Notes under the pieces: model-generated
What the model was told of the DNA's origin: nothing
Database searches by the model: none
Seen by the model: only the letters and a program-made list of their open reading frames with translations
In this document: piece after piece, positions 7,091 to 15,283 of the stretch
Layout: every line of letters starts with the position of its first letter
Numbering within the stretch: position 1 is the first letter of the stretch
DNA from: Anaerorhabdus furcosa
Lineage (GTDB): Bacteria; Bacillota_I; Bacilli_A; Erysipelotrichales; Erysipelotrichaceae
Reading direction: 5' to 3'
Length of the DNA: 64,000 bases
Assembly: GCF_900167375.1 (NCBI RefSeq)
Contig: NZ_FUWY01000002.1
Location: forward strand, 248,001 to 312,000
Position numbers and translations under genes: made by a program

Positions 7091-8617
7091 ATGACAAAAC
7101 AAGAATTTTTAGAAAAACTTAAACAAAAGTTAGATTTACTAACAGACATGGAAGTAAAAGATATTTTAGATGAGTACTCTGATACAATCGATCAAAAGGT
7201 ACAAGAGGGTAAATCAGAAGAAGAAGCTGTAAATGATTTTGGAGATATCAATGAACTTGTGGATGAAATTTATGATGCATATAAGATCAAAGGTAAAAAG
7301 GAATCAAATAGACATCAAGATGCAGCTGGCAAGGCTGGAGAAGTGTTAAACGATATTATTGATAGTTTATCAAGATTCTTCTCAACTGTTTTTAAGGATT
7401 TAACTGTTGAAGGTTTATCAAAGACTTTAGTTTTAATTGGCGTGGGATTAGTTGTTCTACTTTTACTAAGAATTCCATTTGCAATTATTGAAGGCTTATT
7501 TAGAAGCTTTATCCACATCTTATTACCTAATAGCTTAGCGTATGTATTCAGTGGATTTATCTCAGTTATTGTTTCCTTGATTTTCCTAGTGTTGTCGATT
7601 GTTATTATCATCAGTTTTATAAGAGTTGGTGTCAATGGTGAAGAAATCAATACTGAAAATTTATTTAAACGTCCTTTAAGTGAAGGCTTAGATAGTTTAA
7701 AAAGTACAAAAAAAAAGACTGCATCTGATGAAGTAAAAGAGGAATCAAAAGAAAAAAGTAATGCTTCTACTTATGAATATAAAACGAAACAAGCAACTGA
7801 ACAAAAAAGTGAGGAAAAATCACAAAGAGATACTTCAGTAAAAGAAACAAGATCTTCAAATAACTATTTTGGTAAATCAATTGTAGCAGTCTTTGTATGG
7901 ATTCTTCGATTCTTTGGTATTCTATTGATGATTCCATTGTGGTGTGCAATTGTTGGTTTAGGTATTGCGGTAGGATTGATTGTTTACTTATTGTTCCAAG
8001 GGGTTTCGATTTGGGGAGTATTCTTACTTGTTATAGGTGCAATTGGAATTGTCTCTGTGATTATAAGACTAGCATTGTTATTAGTGTTTAATAAGAAAAT
8101 AGGTGGTTTCTTCATTACAATGAATTTAGTTATTGCAGCAATTTGTATAGGAATTGGTATGCCATTAACACTACATGATATTAGTCGTTTCGATATCGTT
8201 TATATGGGAACTGATGAATCTCAATTGTATCTAGATGATGATTTGGAAATTATTGGCAAGCTTAGTTTCAATGAGAACGTAGTATATGATTTCTCATATA
8301 GTGAAAATGTAACTTATGTTGCGGATGACACACTTCAAAATGAGCTTATCGTTGAAGCTTATGATACTTATGATTATTATTTACATGTATCTGATACACC
8401 AGATAAAGTAGAAATTATGCTATATCGTGATCATTATAGAGGAGATTTCTACGATTTTAGAAAATCTCTTAGCTTTACAATCGATACATTGCAAGATGGT
8501 AAAATATCTGGTTATGACTCACGAAAAATAAAAATAATTGTACGTTATCCAGCCAATGCAAATAAATTCGAAGTATTAAATCAATTCAATCAAATTGAGA
8601 ATATAGTAAAAAAATAG
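7091..8617 (+). CDS. HAAS (DUF1700-like) multi-pass membrane protein with DUF4097-like C-terminus
   Basis: A 508-residue membrane protein. Residues 1-65 are a cytoplasmic HAAS/DUF1700 helical domain (MTKQEFLEKLKQKLDLL, then EEAVNDFGDINELVDEIYDAY). Two membrane segments follow at about 115-140 and 155-180, then a charged linker of about 75 residues rich in K, E and S, then three or four more helices at about 255-370. The last 135 residues are an outside beta-rich region (ESQLYLDDDLEIIGKLSFNE onward) like DUF4097 adhesin-type domains. HAAS proteins are partners of PadR regulators and are thought to signal envelope state. The doubled membrane block around a charged linker makes it longer than common HAAS proteins. 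Confidence 0.8.
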   Translation: MTKQEFLEKLKQKLDLLTDMEVKDILDEYSDTIDQKVQEGKSEEEAVNDFGDINELVDEIYDAYKIKGKKESNRHQDAAGKAGEVLNDIIDSLSRFFSTVFKDLTVEGLSKTLVLIGVGLVVLLLLRIPFAIIEGLFRSFIHILLPNSLAYVFSGFISVIVSLIFLVLSIVIIISFIRVGVNGEEINTENLFKRPLSEGLDSLKSTKKKTASDEVKEESKEKSNASTYEYKTKQATEQKSEEKSQRDTSVKETRSSNNYFGKSIVAVFVWILRFFGILLMIPLWCAIVGLGIAVGLIVYLLFQGVSIWGVFLLVIGAIGIVSVIIRLALLLVFNKKIGGFFITMNLVIAAICIGIGMPLTLHDISRFDIVYMGTDESQLYLDDDLEIIGKLSFNENVVYDFSYSENVTYVADDTLQNELIVEAYDTYDYYLHVSDTPDKVEIMLYRDHYRGDFYDFRKSLSFTIDTLQDGKISGYDSRKIKIIVRYPANANKFEVLNQFNQIENIVKK

Positions 8618-8640
8618 ACAACCAATTGGTTGTCTATTTT
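8611..8640. terminator. bidirectional terminator between HAAS gene and trxA
   Basis: A perfect 30-base palindrome with arms AAAATAGACAACCAA and TTGGTTGTCTATTTT; the outer A and T runs make it work on both strands between two convergent genes. Confidence 0.9.
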
Positions 8641-8641
8641 G

Positions 8642-8956
8642 CTATACGTTTTTAACTAAATCAAGAACTGCAGCTTTTGGCTTAAAGCCCACTGATGTTT
8701 GAACTGGTTGTCCATTTTTAAATACAATTAAAGTTGGAATCGTCATAACACCATACTTTGCAGCAAGTTCTTCTTGCTCATCAACGTCTAACTTGAAAAC
8801 TTTGTATCCTTGAGCCTCATTAGCTATTTCTTCGATAACTGGTGATAGCATCTTACATGGTCCACACCAAGTTGCGAAGAAGTCTACTAATACTGGTTCT
8901 TTTGAATTTAAAACTTCTGTTTCAAAGTTTTCTTTTGTTAAATGGTTTACTGACAT
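8642..8956 (-). CDS. trxA: thioredoxin
   Basis: A 104-residue cytoplasmic thioredoxin that reduces protein disulfides. The active site FFATWCGPCKML is canonical (CGPC near residues 31-34), as are the FKLDVDE and VMTIPTLIVFKNG segments with the cis-proline. The length is typical. A GGAGGTAATG ribosome-binding region lies just before the ATG. It is monocistronic, convergent to the HAAS gene and shares a bidirectional terminator with it. The promoter has TATAAT (8990-8985) and carries an inverted repeat at the -35 position. Confidence 0.97.
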   Translation of the reverse strand: MSVNHLTKENFETEVLNSKEPVLVDFFATWCGPCKMLSPVIEEIANEAQGYKVFKLDVDEQEELAAKYGVMTIPTLIVFKNGQPVQTSVGFKPKAAVLDLVKNV

Positions 8957-8984
8957 AGGTCATTACCTCCTTGTTTATAGTCAA

Positions 8985-9025
8985 ATTATATAGCATACAA
9001 TAGGTTAATTCAGTGACTATGTCAC
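8985..9025 (-). promoter_or_regulatory. trxA promoter with inverted repeat at -35
   Basis: On the minus strand CTGAAT (9013-9008) and TATAAT (8990-8985) are separated by 17 bases. GTGAC-TAT-GTCAC (9013-9025) overlaps the -35. It resembles a Crp/Fnr half-site pair but the spacing between the TGTGA and TCACT arms is five, not six, bases. Confidence 0.5.
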
Positions 9026-9093
9026 AGAGAAATTACACAAAACTTTCACATTTCTACCATATTGTTTACACACACTCAATCTATAATAAAGAC

Positions 9094-9192
9094 ATCAAAT
9101 AGGAAATAATGCCAATTTGATATAGATTTCTTTCCCCCGTTAATGGATTAAAAATCCTAAAAAAATAGATGTTTATACAACATCTTTTTTTA
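9094..9192 (+). ncRNA. candidate small RNA with C-rich motif
   Basis: A TATAAT box at 9082-9087 (weak -35), about 100 bases without an ORF, and a strong terminator hairpin (AGATGTT, loop TATAC, AACATCT, then seven T; 9167-9191). The interior contains TTTCCCCCGTT (9131-9141), a conspicuous C-run in AT-rich DNA, and a small stem GGATT/AATCC (9145-9157). C-rich single-stranded loops are known in Gram-positive regulatory RNAs that pair with Shine-Dalgarno sequences. Function is inference. It ends well before the response-regulator gene, which has its own promoter. Confidence 0.45.
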
Positions 9193-9290
9193 TTATATTT
9201 GATACTTCAGGAAAAAGTGATAATGGATTCAACAAAGATGAATTAAGAATTTCTGCAGTGAATAGGTAAAAGATTAAGAATATGATAAAC

Positions 9291-9322
9291 TTTACCTATA
9301 TTTAACCATAGAAAAGTAGAAT
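9291..9322 (+). promoter_or_regulatory. direct-repeat activator box and -10 of the two-component operon
   Basis: TTTACC (9291-9296), four bases, TTTAACC (9301-9307), nine bases, TAGAAT (9317-9322). The same arrangement with the same spacing occurs at 11183-11214 before the efflux operon. Ten-base direct repeats just upstream of -10 are the usual OmpR/PhoB-type activator layout. TAGGTAAA (9263-9270) is also the inverse of TTTACCTA (9291-9298). Confidence 0.65.
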
Positions 9323-9345
9323 TATTTTAAGATTGAGGTAAATGT

Positions 9346-10017
9346 ATGAAAATATTACTAGTTGAAGATGAAAGAGATTTAGTAGATGCACTAGCAGCAG
9401 GAATAAGGAAACAAGGATATTTTGTTGATATTGCAAGAGATGGTAGAGAAGCAATAGATTTATATTATTCAACTGTGTATGATTTGATTGTCTTGGATCT
9501 TAACTTACCGTATATAGATGGATTAGAAGTACTAGAATTAATAAGAAAAGATAGCAAAGAGGTAAAAATAATAATTGTATCAGCAAGAACAGAGATAGAA
9601 CAACGAATCGAGGGACTAGATAAAGGTGCCAATGATTATCTAACTAAACCATTTAGTTTTCAGGAATTATTAGCCAGAATACGTTCGTTATTGCGACGAA
9701 ATTTCATACAAAATGATGCTCAAATCGAAACAAAGTATTTTAAATGTGATTTGGTTGGAAGATGCATAACTGATTTGAATAATAACATGATTAGACTTAC
9801 TTCTAAAGAGTATCAGATTCTTGAGTATTTATTGATAAATAATAAAAGGCCGATTTCGACAGAAGAATTAATTGATAAAATTTGGGAAAGTGATTCTATT
9901 GATTCATTTGATACGGTGAAAGTACATGTAAGTACTCTTAGAAAAAAATTGAGAAATTTATTTGAGGAAGACTTGATAGAATATATCCCAAAAACAGGAT
10001 ATATATTCAGAGGTTAG
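9346..10017 (+). CDS. OmpR/PhoB-family response regulator
   Basis: A 223-residue response regulator. Receiver residues 1-118 have VEDE, the phospho-acceptor Asp51 (IVLDLNLP), the SART segment and the conserved Lys in YLTKPF. Residues about 130-222 are a winged helix of the OmpR type (LTSKEYQILEYLL, VKVHVSTLRKKL, GYIFRG). It is followed after three bases by its histidine kinase. The promoter carries a ten-base-period direct repeat shared with the downstream MacA/MacB-like operon, so the likely targets are itself and that operon. No specific orthologue is claimed. Confidence 0.93.
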   Translation: MKILLVEDERDLVDALAAGIRKQGYFVDIARDGREAIDLYYSTVYDLIVLDLNLPYIDGLEVLELIRKDSKEVKIIIVSARTEIEQRIEGLDKGANDYLTKPFSFQELLARIRSLLRRNFIQNDAQIETKYFKCDLVGRCITDLNNNMIRLTSKEYQILEYLLINNKRPISTEELIDKIWESDSIDSFDTVKVHVSTLRKKLRNLFEEDLIEYIPKTGYIFRG

Positions 10018-10020
10018 TAA

Positions 10021-11169
10021 ATGAAAAGTAAAATGAGTTTAAAAGTTAAATTAACCTTAAGCATTGGGATTATGTTTCTATGCATGGTTTTTATTTTGAC
10101 TTTTGCATCTTTAGAGGCGCTTAACCGCTTGCTAATCATACCAGTACAAGAAGTAATTCCAACAATTCCTCTAGAACCTACAAAAGAGATAGAACAAGCA
10201 CGACTCACTGTCCCTTCACAAACAGTGATGGATGCATTACCCATTATAGTGGCAACGGGGCAAATAAAATATAATACACTTGCTTTTGTTGCGATGGGGT
10301 TAGTGGGTATAGTTGGAACAATAAGTACATACTTTATTGTCAGTAAAACTTTATCTCCCTTAAATAAACTTACAAATAAAATAGAAAAGATTGATGAGAA
10401 TGCAATAAATGAATCACTTGAGATTACAACTTCATCAAAAGAAGTAGAACAATTAACAGAATCATTTAATAAAATGTTAAAACGATTAGAATTGAGTTTC
10501 AGTTCACAGAAAAGATTTTCAACAGCAGCAGCACATGAATTGAAAACACCCCTTGCCGTTATAAAGACAAACCTTGAAGTATTAGATGATTCGCCAACAG
10601 TTGAGGAATACAAACATTTGTTTGAAGTTACAAAAAGACAAATAAATCGCATGAATGATTTAGTGAATACACTCATGCTAGTTGCATCCTCATCTTCGTA
10701 TGAATGTAGTAGTAGCGTATCGTTGAAAAAAATTATTATGGATACATTAGAAGAATTAGATCAACGAATAAGTCAAAAGGGAATTGTTGTTCAATTTGAT
10801 AATAATGATGAGGTTATACAAGGTAATGAATTAATGTTACATAGAGTTTTTTCAAATATTATTGAGAATGCAATTAAGTATTCGCAAGAATGCTCTCCAT
10901 GGATAGAAATTGAAATTACTAACACAGAACACAACATAGAAGTAACAATTAAAGACAATGGCATAGGAATAAAAAAAGATCAGCTGGGTTTAATATTTGA
11001 GCCATTCTATCGCGTCGATCAATCAAGATCGAGAGATATTGGAGGCAGTGGATTAGGTTTAACACTTGTTAAGGAAATCATTGAACAGCATCAAGGGAAA
11101 ATAGAAATAACATCACAGATAAATGAAGGAACAATGATTAAAATGATATTTAAAAGAAGGCTTATTTAA
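10021..11169 (+). CDS. sensor histidine kinase
   Basis: A 382-residue membrane kinase, partner of the preceding regulator. TM1 is at about 10-30 and TM2 at about 80-110, enclosing a short extracellular loop of about 45 residues. A HAMP-like linker follows, then HisKA with STAAAHELKTPLAVIKTN (His near 172), and a HATPase domain with the N box (SNIIENAIKYS), G1 (DNGIGIKK), F box (FEPFYRVD) and G2 (GGSGLGLTLVKEI). All catalytic motifs are intact. The short sensor loop and the downstream exporter resemble envelope-stress or antimicrobial-sensing systems, but the signal is not visible in the sequence. Confidence 0.93.
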   Translation: MKSKMSLKVKLTLSIGIMFLCMVFILTFASLEALNRLLIIPVQEVIPTIPLEPTKEIEQARLTVPSQTVMDALPIIVATGQIKYNTLAFVAMGLVGIVGTISTYFIVSKTLSPLNKLTNKIEKIDENAINESLEITTSSKEVEQLTESFNKMLKRLELSFSSQKRFSTAAAHELKTPLAVIKTNLEVLDDSPTVEEYKHLFEVTKRQINRMNDLVNTLMLVASSSSYECSSSVSLKKIIMDTLEELDQRISQKGIVVQFDNNDEVIQGNELMLHRVFSNIIENAIKYSQECSPWIEIEITNTEHNIEVTIKDNGIGIKKDQLGLIFEPFYRVDQSRSRDIGGSGLGLTLVKEIIEQHQGKIEITSQINEGTMIKMIFKRRLI

Positions 11170-11181
11170 AATAAGCTTTTT
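11160..11181 (+). terminator. intrinsic terminator after kinase gene
   Basis: GCTTATTT (11160-11167) and AAATAAGC (11169-11176) overlap the kinase stop codon and are followed by TTTTT. Confidence 0.75.
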
Positions 11182-11182
11182 C

Positions 11183-11214
11183 TTTACCGTAATTTAACCA
11201 TCGTTGATTACAAT
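11183..11214 (+). promoter_or_regulatory. direct-repeat activator box and -10 of the efflux operon
   Basis: TTTACC (11183-11188), four bases, TTTAACC (11193-11199), nine bases, TACAAT (11209-11214). This matches the element at 9291-9322 in sequence and spacing, so the two units are probably co-activated by the response regulator encoded at 9346-10017. Confidence 0.65.
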
Positions 11215-11239
11215 GACAATGTTAAATAGAGGTAGATGT

Positions 11240-12661
11240 ATGAAAATATCGAAGAAAAATAAATGGATAGTAGTAGGAATTTCTTGCTTAGTAAGTTTGC
11301 TCTTAGTTACTCAAATAATCTTAGCAAAAGGAAAAGATAGAGAAGAAGATATCTTATACCGAGAGTATCCTGTTACAACAGGAGATATCGTGGTCGGTGT
11401 TGATGGGAATGGGACTTTAAAACTGGAAGGTGACAATTTTAACTACGAAGATGAGCTAGTTGTAGAAGAAATCTATGTAAAAGTAGGAGACTGGGTTGAA
11501 AAAGAAACTAAATTAGTAAAATTATCGATTGAGAGTATTGATGAGAAATTAAAAATATTAGGTGAAGAAAAGAAAAAAGCTGAGGATGAATTCTCGCAAA
11601 CAAAAAACAACAAGGATATTCAAAATTCATCATCTAATAATGAATGGAATAATCGAGTGAATAATTCGAAAAATACTTTTGAATCAAAAAAGGCACAACT
11701 AGAAAATGATATAGCTAATATTGTACAAAGCATTCAAATAATTCAAGCAAGGATCTTGGAATTAGAAAATTTAATCAGTCAAGCTCCTTCACCAATAGAG
11801 GAAGGTAGCATAGAAGTAAACAACGAAAATGATTTAGGAAATGGAACTACGGATATACCTAATGTTGATGAATTAAAAAAAGAATTAGAAGAAAAGAAAA
11901 AAGAATTAGTGGATGCTCAAAATAAAGAAACTACACTTCGCAAAGAATTAACAAATCTGCAAAATACACGTAATGCAGAGATAAATGAAGAAAAAAGGCA
12001 AAAAGATGAAAAAGATGCGATTCAATCAAAAAATAATGCGAATTTTGATACAACGCTAGGAGCATCAGAAAGAGATTTGAATAAGATAAATATAGAAATA
12101 GAAAAATATCAAAAGTTAAAAAATAATCCTTATTTAGTTACAGATGTTGAAGGTGTAGTCATTGATATAAGTTATAAGGAAAATAAAAAGGTTGATCCAC
12201 AAGAAATAGGAATAACAATAGGTAAACCAGAAGGAAAATATGTTCTAGTGTCAGTAGACCAAGAGTCAATATTAAAACTTGAGGAAGGTCAAGAAGTTAA
12301 GCTTAGATTTAATGCCTATGGTGATGAAGAATTTATAGGAGTTTTAAGTAAAAGAGATTTAGTGGGTAAGAATGCAAATGGAGTCATTGTTTATGAAGTA
12401 TATGTTGAATTGAACCAAACAGATAAAGAACTATTATCTGGTATGTCATGTACTGTTACATTCATTACTAAAGAAATAAAGGATGTCATCAAACTTTCTA
12501 ACAAAGCAATTCAAATCAAAGATGGCAAACAGATTGTACTTGTACAAGGCGAAGATAAAAAAATAGAAGAAAGGGAAATACAAACTGGATTCTCTGATGG
12601 CAAAGTGAGTGAAATTACCAACGGCTTAAAAGATGGTGATATCGTGGTTGTTGGTGAATAA
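11240..12661 (+). CDS. MacA/HlyD-like membrane fusion protein
   Basis: A 473-residue periplasmic-adaptor type protein of an ABC efflux system. A signal anchor covers about residues 5-28. A lipoyl-like half (VEEIYVKVGDWVEKETKLVK) is followed by a long lysine/glutamate/glutamine-rich coiled coil (about 95-265), the second half-motif (NPYLVTDVEGVVIDISYKEN) and a beta-barrel region ending GLKDGDIVVVGE, as in MacA-type adaptors. In Gram-positive bacteria these link the MacB-like permease to extracellular substrates. ATG 11240 is chosen because AGAGG at 11228-11232 precedes it. It directly abuts the permease gene. Substrate unknown; antimicrobial peptides are plausible from the two-component neighbour. 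Confidence 0.88.
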   Translation: MKISKKNKWIVVGISCLVSLLLVTQIILAKGKDREEDILYREYPVTTGDIVVGVDGNGTLKLEGDNFNYEDELVVEEIYVKVGDWVEKETKLVKLSIESIDEKLKILGEEKKKAEDEFSQTKNNKDIQNSSSNNEWNNRVNNSKNTFESKKAQLENDIANIVQSIQIIQARILELENLISQAPSPIEEGSIEVNNENDLGNGTTDIPNVDELKKELEEKKKELVDAQNKETTLRKELTNLQNTRNAEINEEKRQKDEKDAIQSKNNANFDTTLGASERDLNKINIEIEKYQKLKNNPYLVTDVEGVVIDISYKENKKVDPQEIGITIGKPEGKYVLVSVDQESILKLEEGQEVKLRFNAYGDEEFIGVLSKRDLVGKNANGVIVYEVYVELNQTDKELLSGMSCTVTFITKEIKDVIKLSNKAIQIKDGKQIVLVQGEDKKIEEREIQTGFSDGKVSEITNGLKDGDIVVVGE

Positions 12662-13858
12662 ATGAATTTCTTAGAAACATGTAGAATTGTTGTACTTAAT
12701 TTACTAGAAAATAAGTTCAAGGTATTTCTTACTTCTCTTGGTATCTTTGTTGGAACTATGACAATCATTATGGTAATAGCGATTGGAAAAGGTGGGGAGA
12801 AACAAGTACTAGATCAATTTACAGGTCTAAGTGCTGAAACAGTATATGTGAATTTAAACTATGAAAAATTTGATGCTGAAAACGCAGATAAACTTGAAAA
12901 ATTAACTTTGGACCATGTAAACCAAATCAAAGCAGAGAGTGTTTCAATTGTCGATATTTACTTATTAAACTCAAGTTATAAAGAGGTGACAATAGCTAAT
13001 AAAAATGAGTATGTAGAAATAAATGCAGTCAGTGAAAATTATGATAAAGTATCAAATTTAGAAATAGAGTTTGGCGAAGAACTAAATGAAGAAGATCAAT
13101 TAAGTGGGAAGAATGTAGTTGTTATTGGAGGTAAACTTGCACAAAAATACTATGGTGTAAGTGAAGCTGCGATAGGAGAAAATATAAAGATTGGTAATAA
13201 TCTATATAAAATTAAAGGTGTTTTAAAAGGTAAAGGAGATGGTATTCAAGGACTCAATCCTGACAGTTCCATATTTCTTCCTTATGAAACAGGCAAAAAA
13301 ATTATTGGTGATTCTGGTATTCCGAGAATAATTGGTCTCTCGGATAGCATTGACAATATAGGAAAAACAAAAAAAGAAATCATGAGTACATTGAATTATA
13401 TGTTAGATGATGCAACGTTTTATATGATTGATGATGCAGGAAGTAGAATTGAAGCAGCGCTATCATCAGCTAAAACAATGAACGTGTTACTTATTTCTGT
13501 AGGTATGATTGTCTTTATTGTTGGTGGAATCGGAATCATGAATGTTTTGTTTCTATCAGTAAGAGAAAGAACGAGGGAAATAGGGATACTCAAGGCATTA
13601 GGAAGTCAAAACAATGAGATATTGCAACAGTTTATACTTGAATCAGCAATTATTAGTTGTATTGGTGGATTAGCAGGAGTTATCGTAAGTCAATTCGTAT
13701 TTCCAATTCTTACTATGACCAATGTCGCAGTTGTAGATACCATTGAAGGAAAAGTAATGGCGTTTGCATTTGCAGTAGTTACGGGAACTTTGTTTGGCAT
13801 TTATCCCGCATATAAAGCGTCAAAATTAAAGCCAATAGAAGCACTATTAGTCGAATAA
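12662..13858 (+). CDS. MacB-like ABC transporter permease (FtsX family)
   Basis: A 398-residue permease. One TM near residues 20-42 (FLTSLGIFVGTMTIIMVIAI) precedes a large extracellular MacB-type core (about 45-270), followed by three C-terminal TMs (MNVLLISVGMIVFIVGGIGI; AIISCIGGLAGVIVSQ; AFAFAVVTGTLFGIYPAYKA). The terminal PAYKASKLKPIEAL motif is typical of the family. No fused ATPase; the ATPase is the fourth gene of the operon. Its ATG begins immediately after the stop codon of the adaptor gene, which implies translational coupling. Confidence 0.92.
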   Translation: MNFLETCRIVVLNLLENKFKVFLTSLGIFVGTMTIIMVIAIGKGGEKQVLDQFTGLSAETVYVNLNYEKFDAENADKLEKLTLDHVNQIKAESVSIVDIYLLNSSYKEVTIANKNEYVEINAVSENYDKVSNLEIEFGEELNEEDQLSGKNVVVIGGKLAQKYYGVSEAAIGENIKIGNNLYKIKGVLKGKGDGIQGLNPDSSIFLPYETGKKIIGDSGIPRIIGLSDSIDNIGKTKKEIMSTLNYMLDDATFYMIDDAGSRIEAALSSAKTMNVLLISVGMIVFIVGGIGIMNVLFLSVRERTREIGILKALGSQNNEILQQFILESAIISCIGGLAGVIVSQFVFPILTMTNVAVVDTIEGKVMAFAFAVVTGTLFGIYPAYKASKLKPIEALLVE

Positions 13859-13867
13859 AGGAGAAAA

Positions 13868-14353
13868 ATGATGAAAAAACTAATTTATGTACTTGTTGTA
13901 GGTTTATTACTTGTAGGCTGTTCAACAAAAGCACCAAATCAAAATGGTGAGAGTAAAAAGGATGGACAAAACGAGCAACAAGAAGTTGAACTTGTATTTG
14001 GAAAAATTACTTCCATGACAGGAAATGAAATTGAACTAGATTTAGCTAAAGATCCAACAGGCGAAGAACAAGACTTGGAAGAAAATGAAGATGGTTCAAT
14101 TAAAGCTGCAACACTAACAGAATCAGCAAATGCAGAAGATAATGCAAATCAGACAAATGAAAATGAAGATAAAATGAAATTGGAATACACTGGTGAAAAG
14201 CTAAGTGTAAATGTTCCGGCAGGAATCGACATTAGTAACTTCTCTAGTGGCAGTGAACTAAAACTAACTGATTTAAAAGAAGGGTCTGTCATTGCTGTAA
14301 CTCGTGATAAGACAACAAAAGCATTGATAAGCATAAGTCTAATTGAAAAGTAA
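13868..14353 (+). CDS. acidic lipoprotein within the MacAB-like operon
   Basis: A 161-residue predicted lipoprotein: signal peptide with lipobox LLLVGC (Cys18), then an asparagine, glutamate and aspartate-rich chain. Two short regions look folded (VFGKITSMTGNEIELDLAKD and LSVNVPAGIDISNFSSG, then LKLTDLKEGSVIAVTRD) on either side of an acidic, low-complexity stretch (about 70-105). I recognise no named family. It lies between permease and ATPase and overlaps the ATPase start by one base, so it is probably an accessory part of the exporter, for example a substrate-capturing or metal-dependent subunit (inference). ATG 13871 is an equally good start with better spacing. Confidence 0.8.
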   Translation: MMKKLIYVLVVGLLLVGCSTKAPNQNGESKKDGQNEQQEVELVFGKITSMTGNEIELDLAKDPTGEEQDLEENEDGSIKAATLTESANAEDNANQTNENEDKMKLEYTGEKLSVNVPAGIDISNFSSGSELKLTDLKEGSVIAVTRDKTTKALISISLIEK

Positions 14354-15024
14354 TGATTGAAATCAATAATCTAAATAAGTCTTATTTGATGAAAAGTGAA
14401 TCATTGCATGTTCTTAAAAACATTGATTTACATGTAGAAGAAGGAGATTATATTGCGATTCTTGGGAAATCTGGTTCAGGTAAGACCACTTTAATGAATA
14501 TTATTGGATGTATGGATACACTAGATGATGGTTCCTATTGTTTGGATAAAATTGAAACAAGTCACTTATCTCAAAATGAACTTGCAAGAATAAGGAATGA
14601 AAAAATTGGATTTATTTTTCAAAAATATCATTTAATATCAACCTACACAGTTTTGCAAAATGTAATACTACCTCTAATTATTCGAGGAGTTTCAAGAAAT
14701 GAAGCGATAGAAAAGGCAAATGCAATGCTTAAACTAGTTGGTTTAGATAATAGAGGAAAGCATAAACCACATGAATTATCTGGTGGTCAACAACAACGTG
14801 TTGCGATTGCAAGAGCTCTTGTAACTGAACCGAAAATTCTGTTAGCGGATGAACCGACGGGGGCATTAGATTCAAAGACAGGTGAAGAAATTCTGGAATT
14901 GTTTAAATTACTGCACCAGCAAGGGCATACAATTGTAGTCATTACACATGATGTGAAAGTCGCTAAATTAAGTGAAAAAATATTTTATCTTGAAGATGGT
15001 AGATTTATAGAAACAGAGATATAG
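14353..15024 (+). CDS. MacB/LolD-type ABC transporter ATPase
   Basis: A 223-residue ATPase. Walker A is LGKSGSGKTTLMNII (about 36-46), the Q loop IFQKYHLIS, signature LSGGQQQRVAIARAL, Walker B ILLADEPTGALD and H loop VITHD. This is the standard MacB/LolD subfamily pattern. It energises the permease encoded two genes upstream, giving a complete adaptor-permease-lipoprotein-ATPase unit. The start overlaps the lipoprotein stop codon (TAATG). A terminator at 15039-15064 closes the operon. Confidence 0.95.
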   Translation: MIEINNLNKSYLMKSESLHVLKNIDLHVEEGDYIAILGKSGSGKTTLMNIIGCMDTLDDGSYCLDKIETSHLSQNELARIRNEKIGFIFQKYHLISTYTVLQNVILPLIIRGVSRNEAIEKANAMLKLVGLDNRGKHKPHELSGGQQQRVAIARALVTEPKILLADEPTGALDSKTGEEILELFKLLHQQGHTIVVITHDVKVAKLSEKIFYLEDGRFIETEI

Positions 15025-15038
15025 GTGTAATTGAAAGG

Positions 15039-15064
15039 TCGCTATTCGATAGAAAGCGATTTTT
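15039..15064 (+). terminator. intrinsic terminator of the efflux operon
   Basis: TCGCT-A-TTC, loop GATA, GAA-AGCGA with one bulge, followed by five T. Confidence 0.75.
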
Positions 15065-15283
15065 CTTTCTATAAAATATTTTGGAATTGACGAGTATACA
15101 TAGAAAAAAATTGTGATAAAAGTATTCGTGATAACTTTTGTTAGTGCTATAATGAAATAATTAATTATGAAAAAGGGCATAAAAAGGCATATATTTTGAT
15201 ATGTTAATGTTGGTTGACAAGTTTCAATGCATAGTTGGTAGTGTTAAATTAATTCAAATAGTAGACTTTGGGTGAGGTGAAGG

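Noticed and set aside
10014-10676. 220-residue open frame on the minus strand
   Set aside because: It is fully antisense to the histidine kinase gene, with low-complexity serine/valine composition and no ribosome-binding site.
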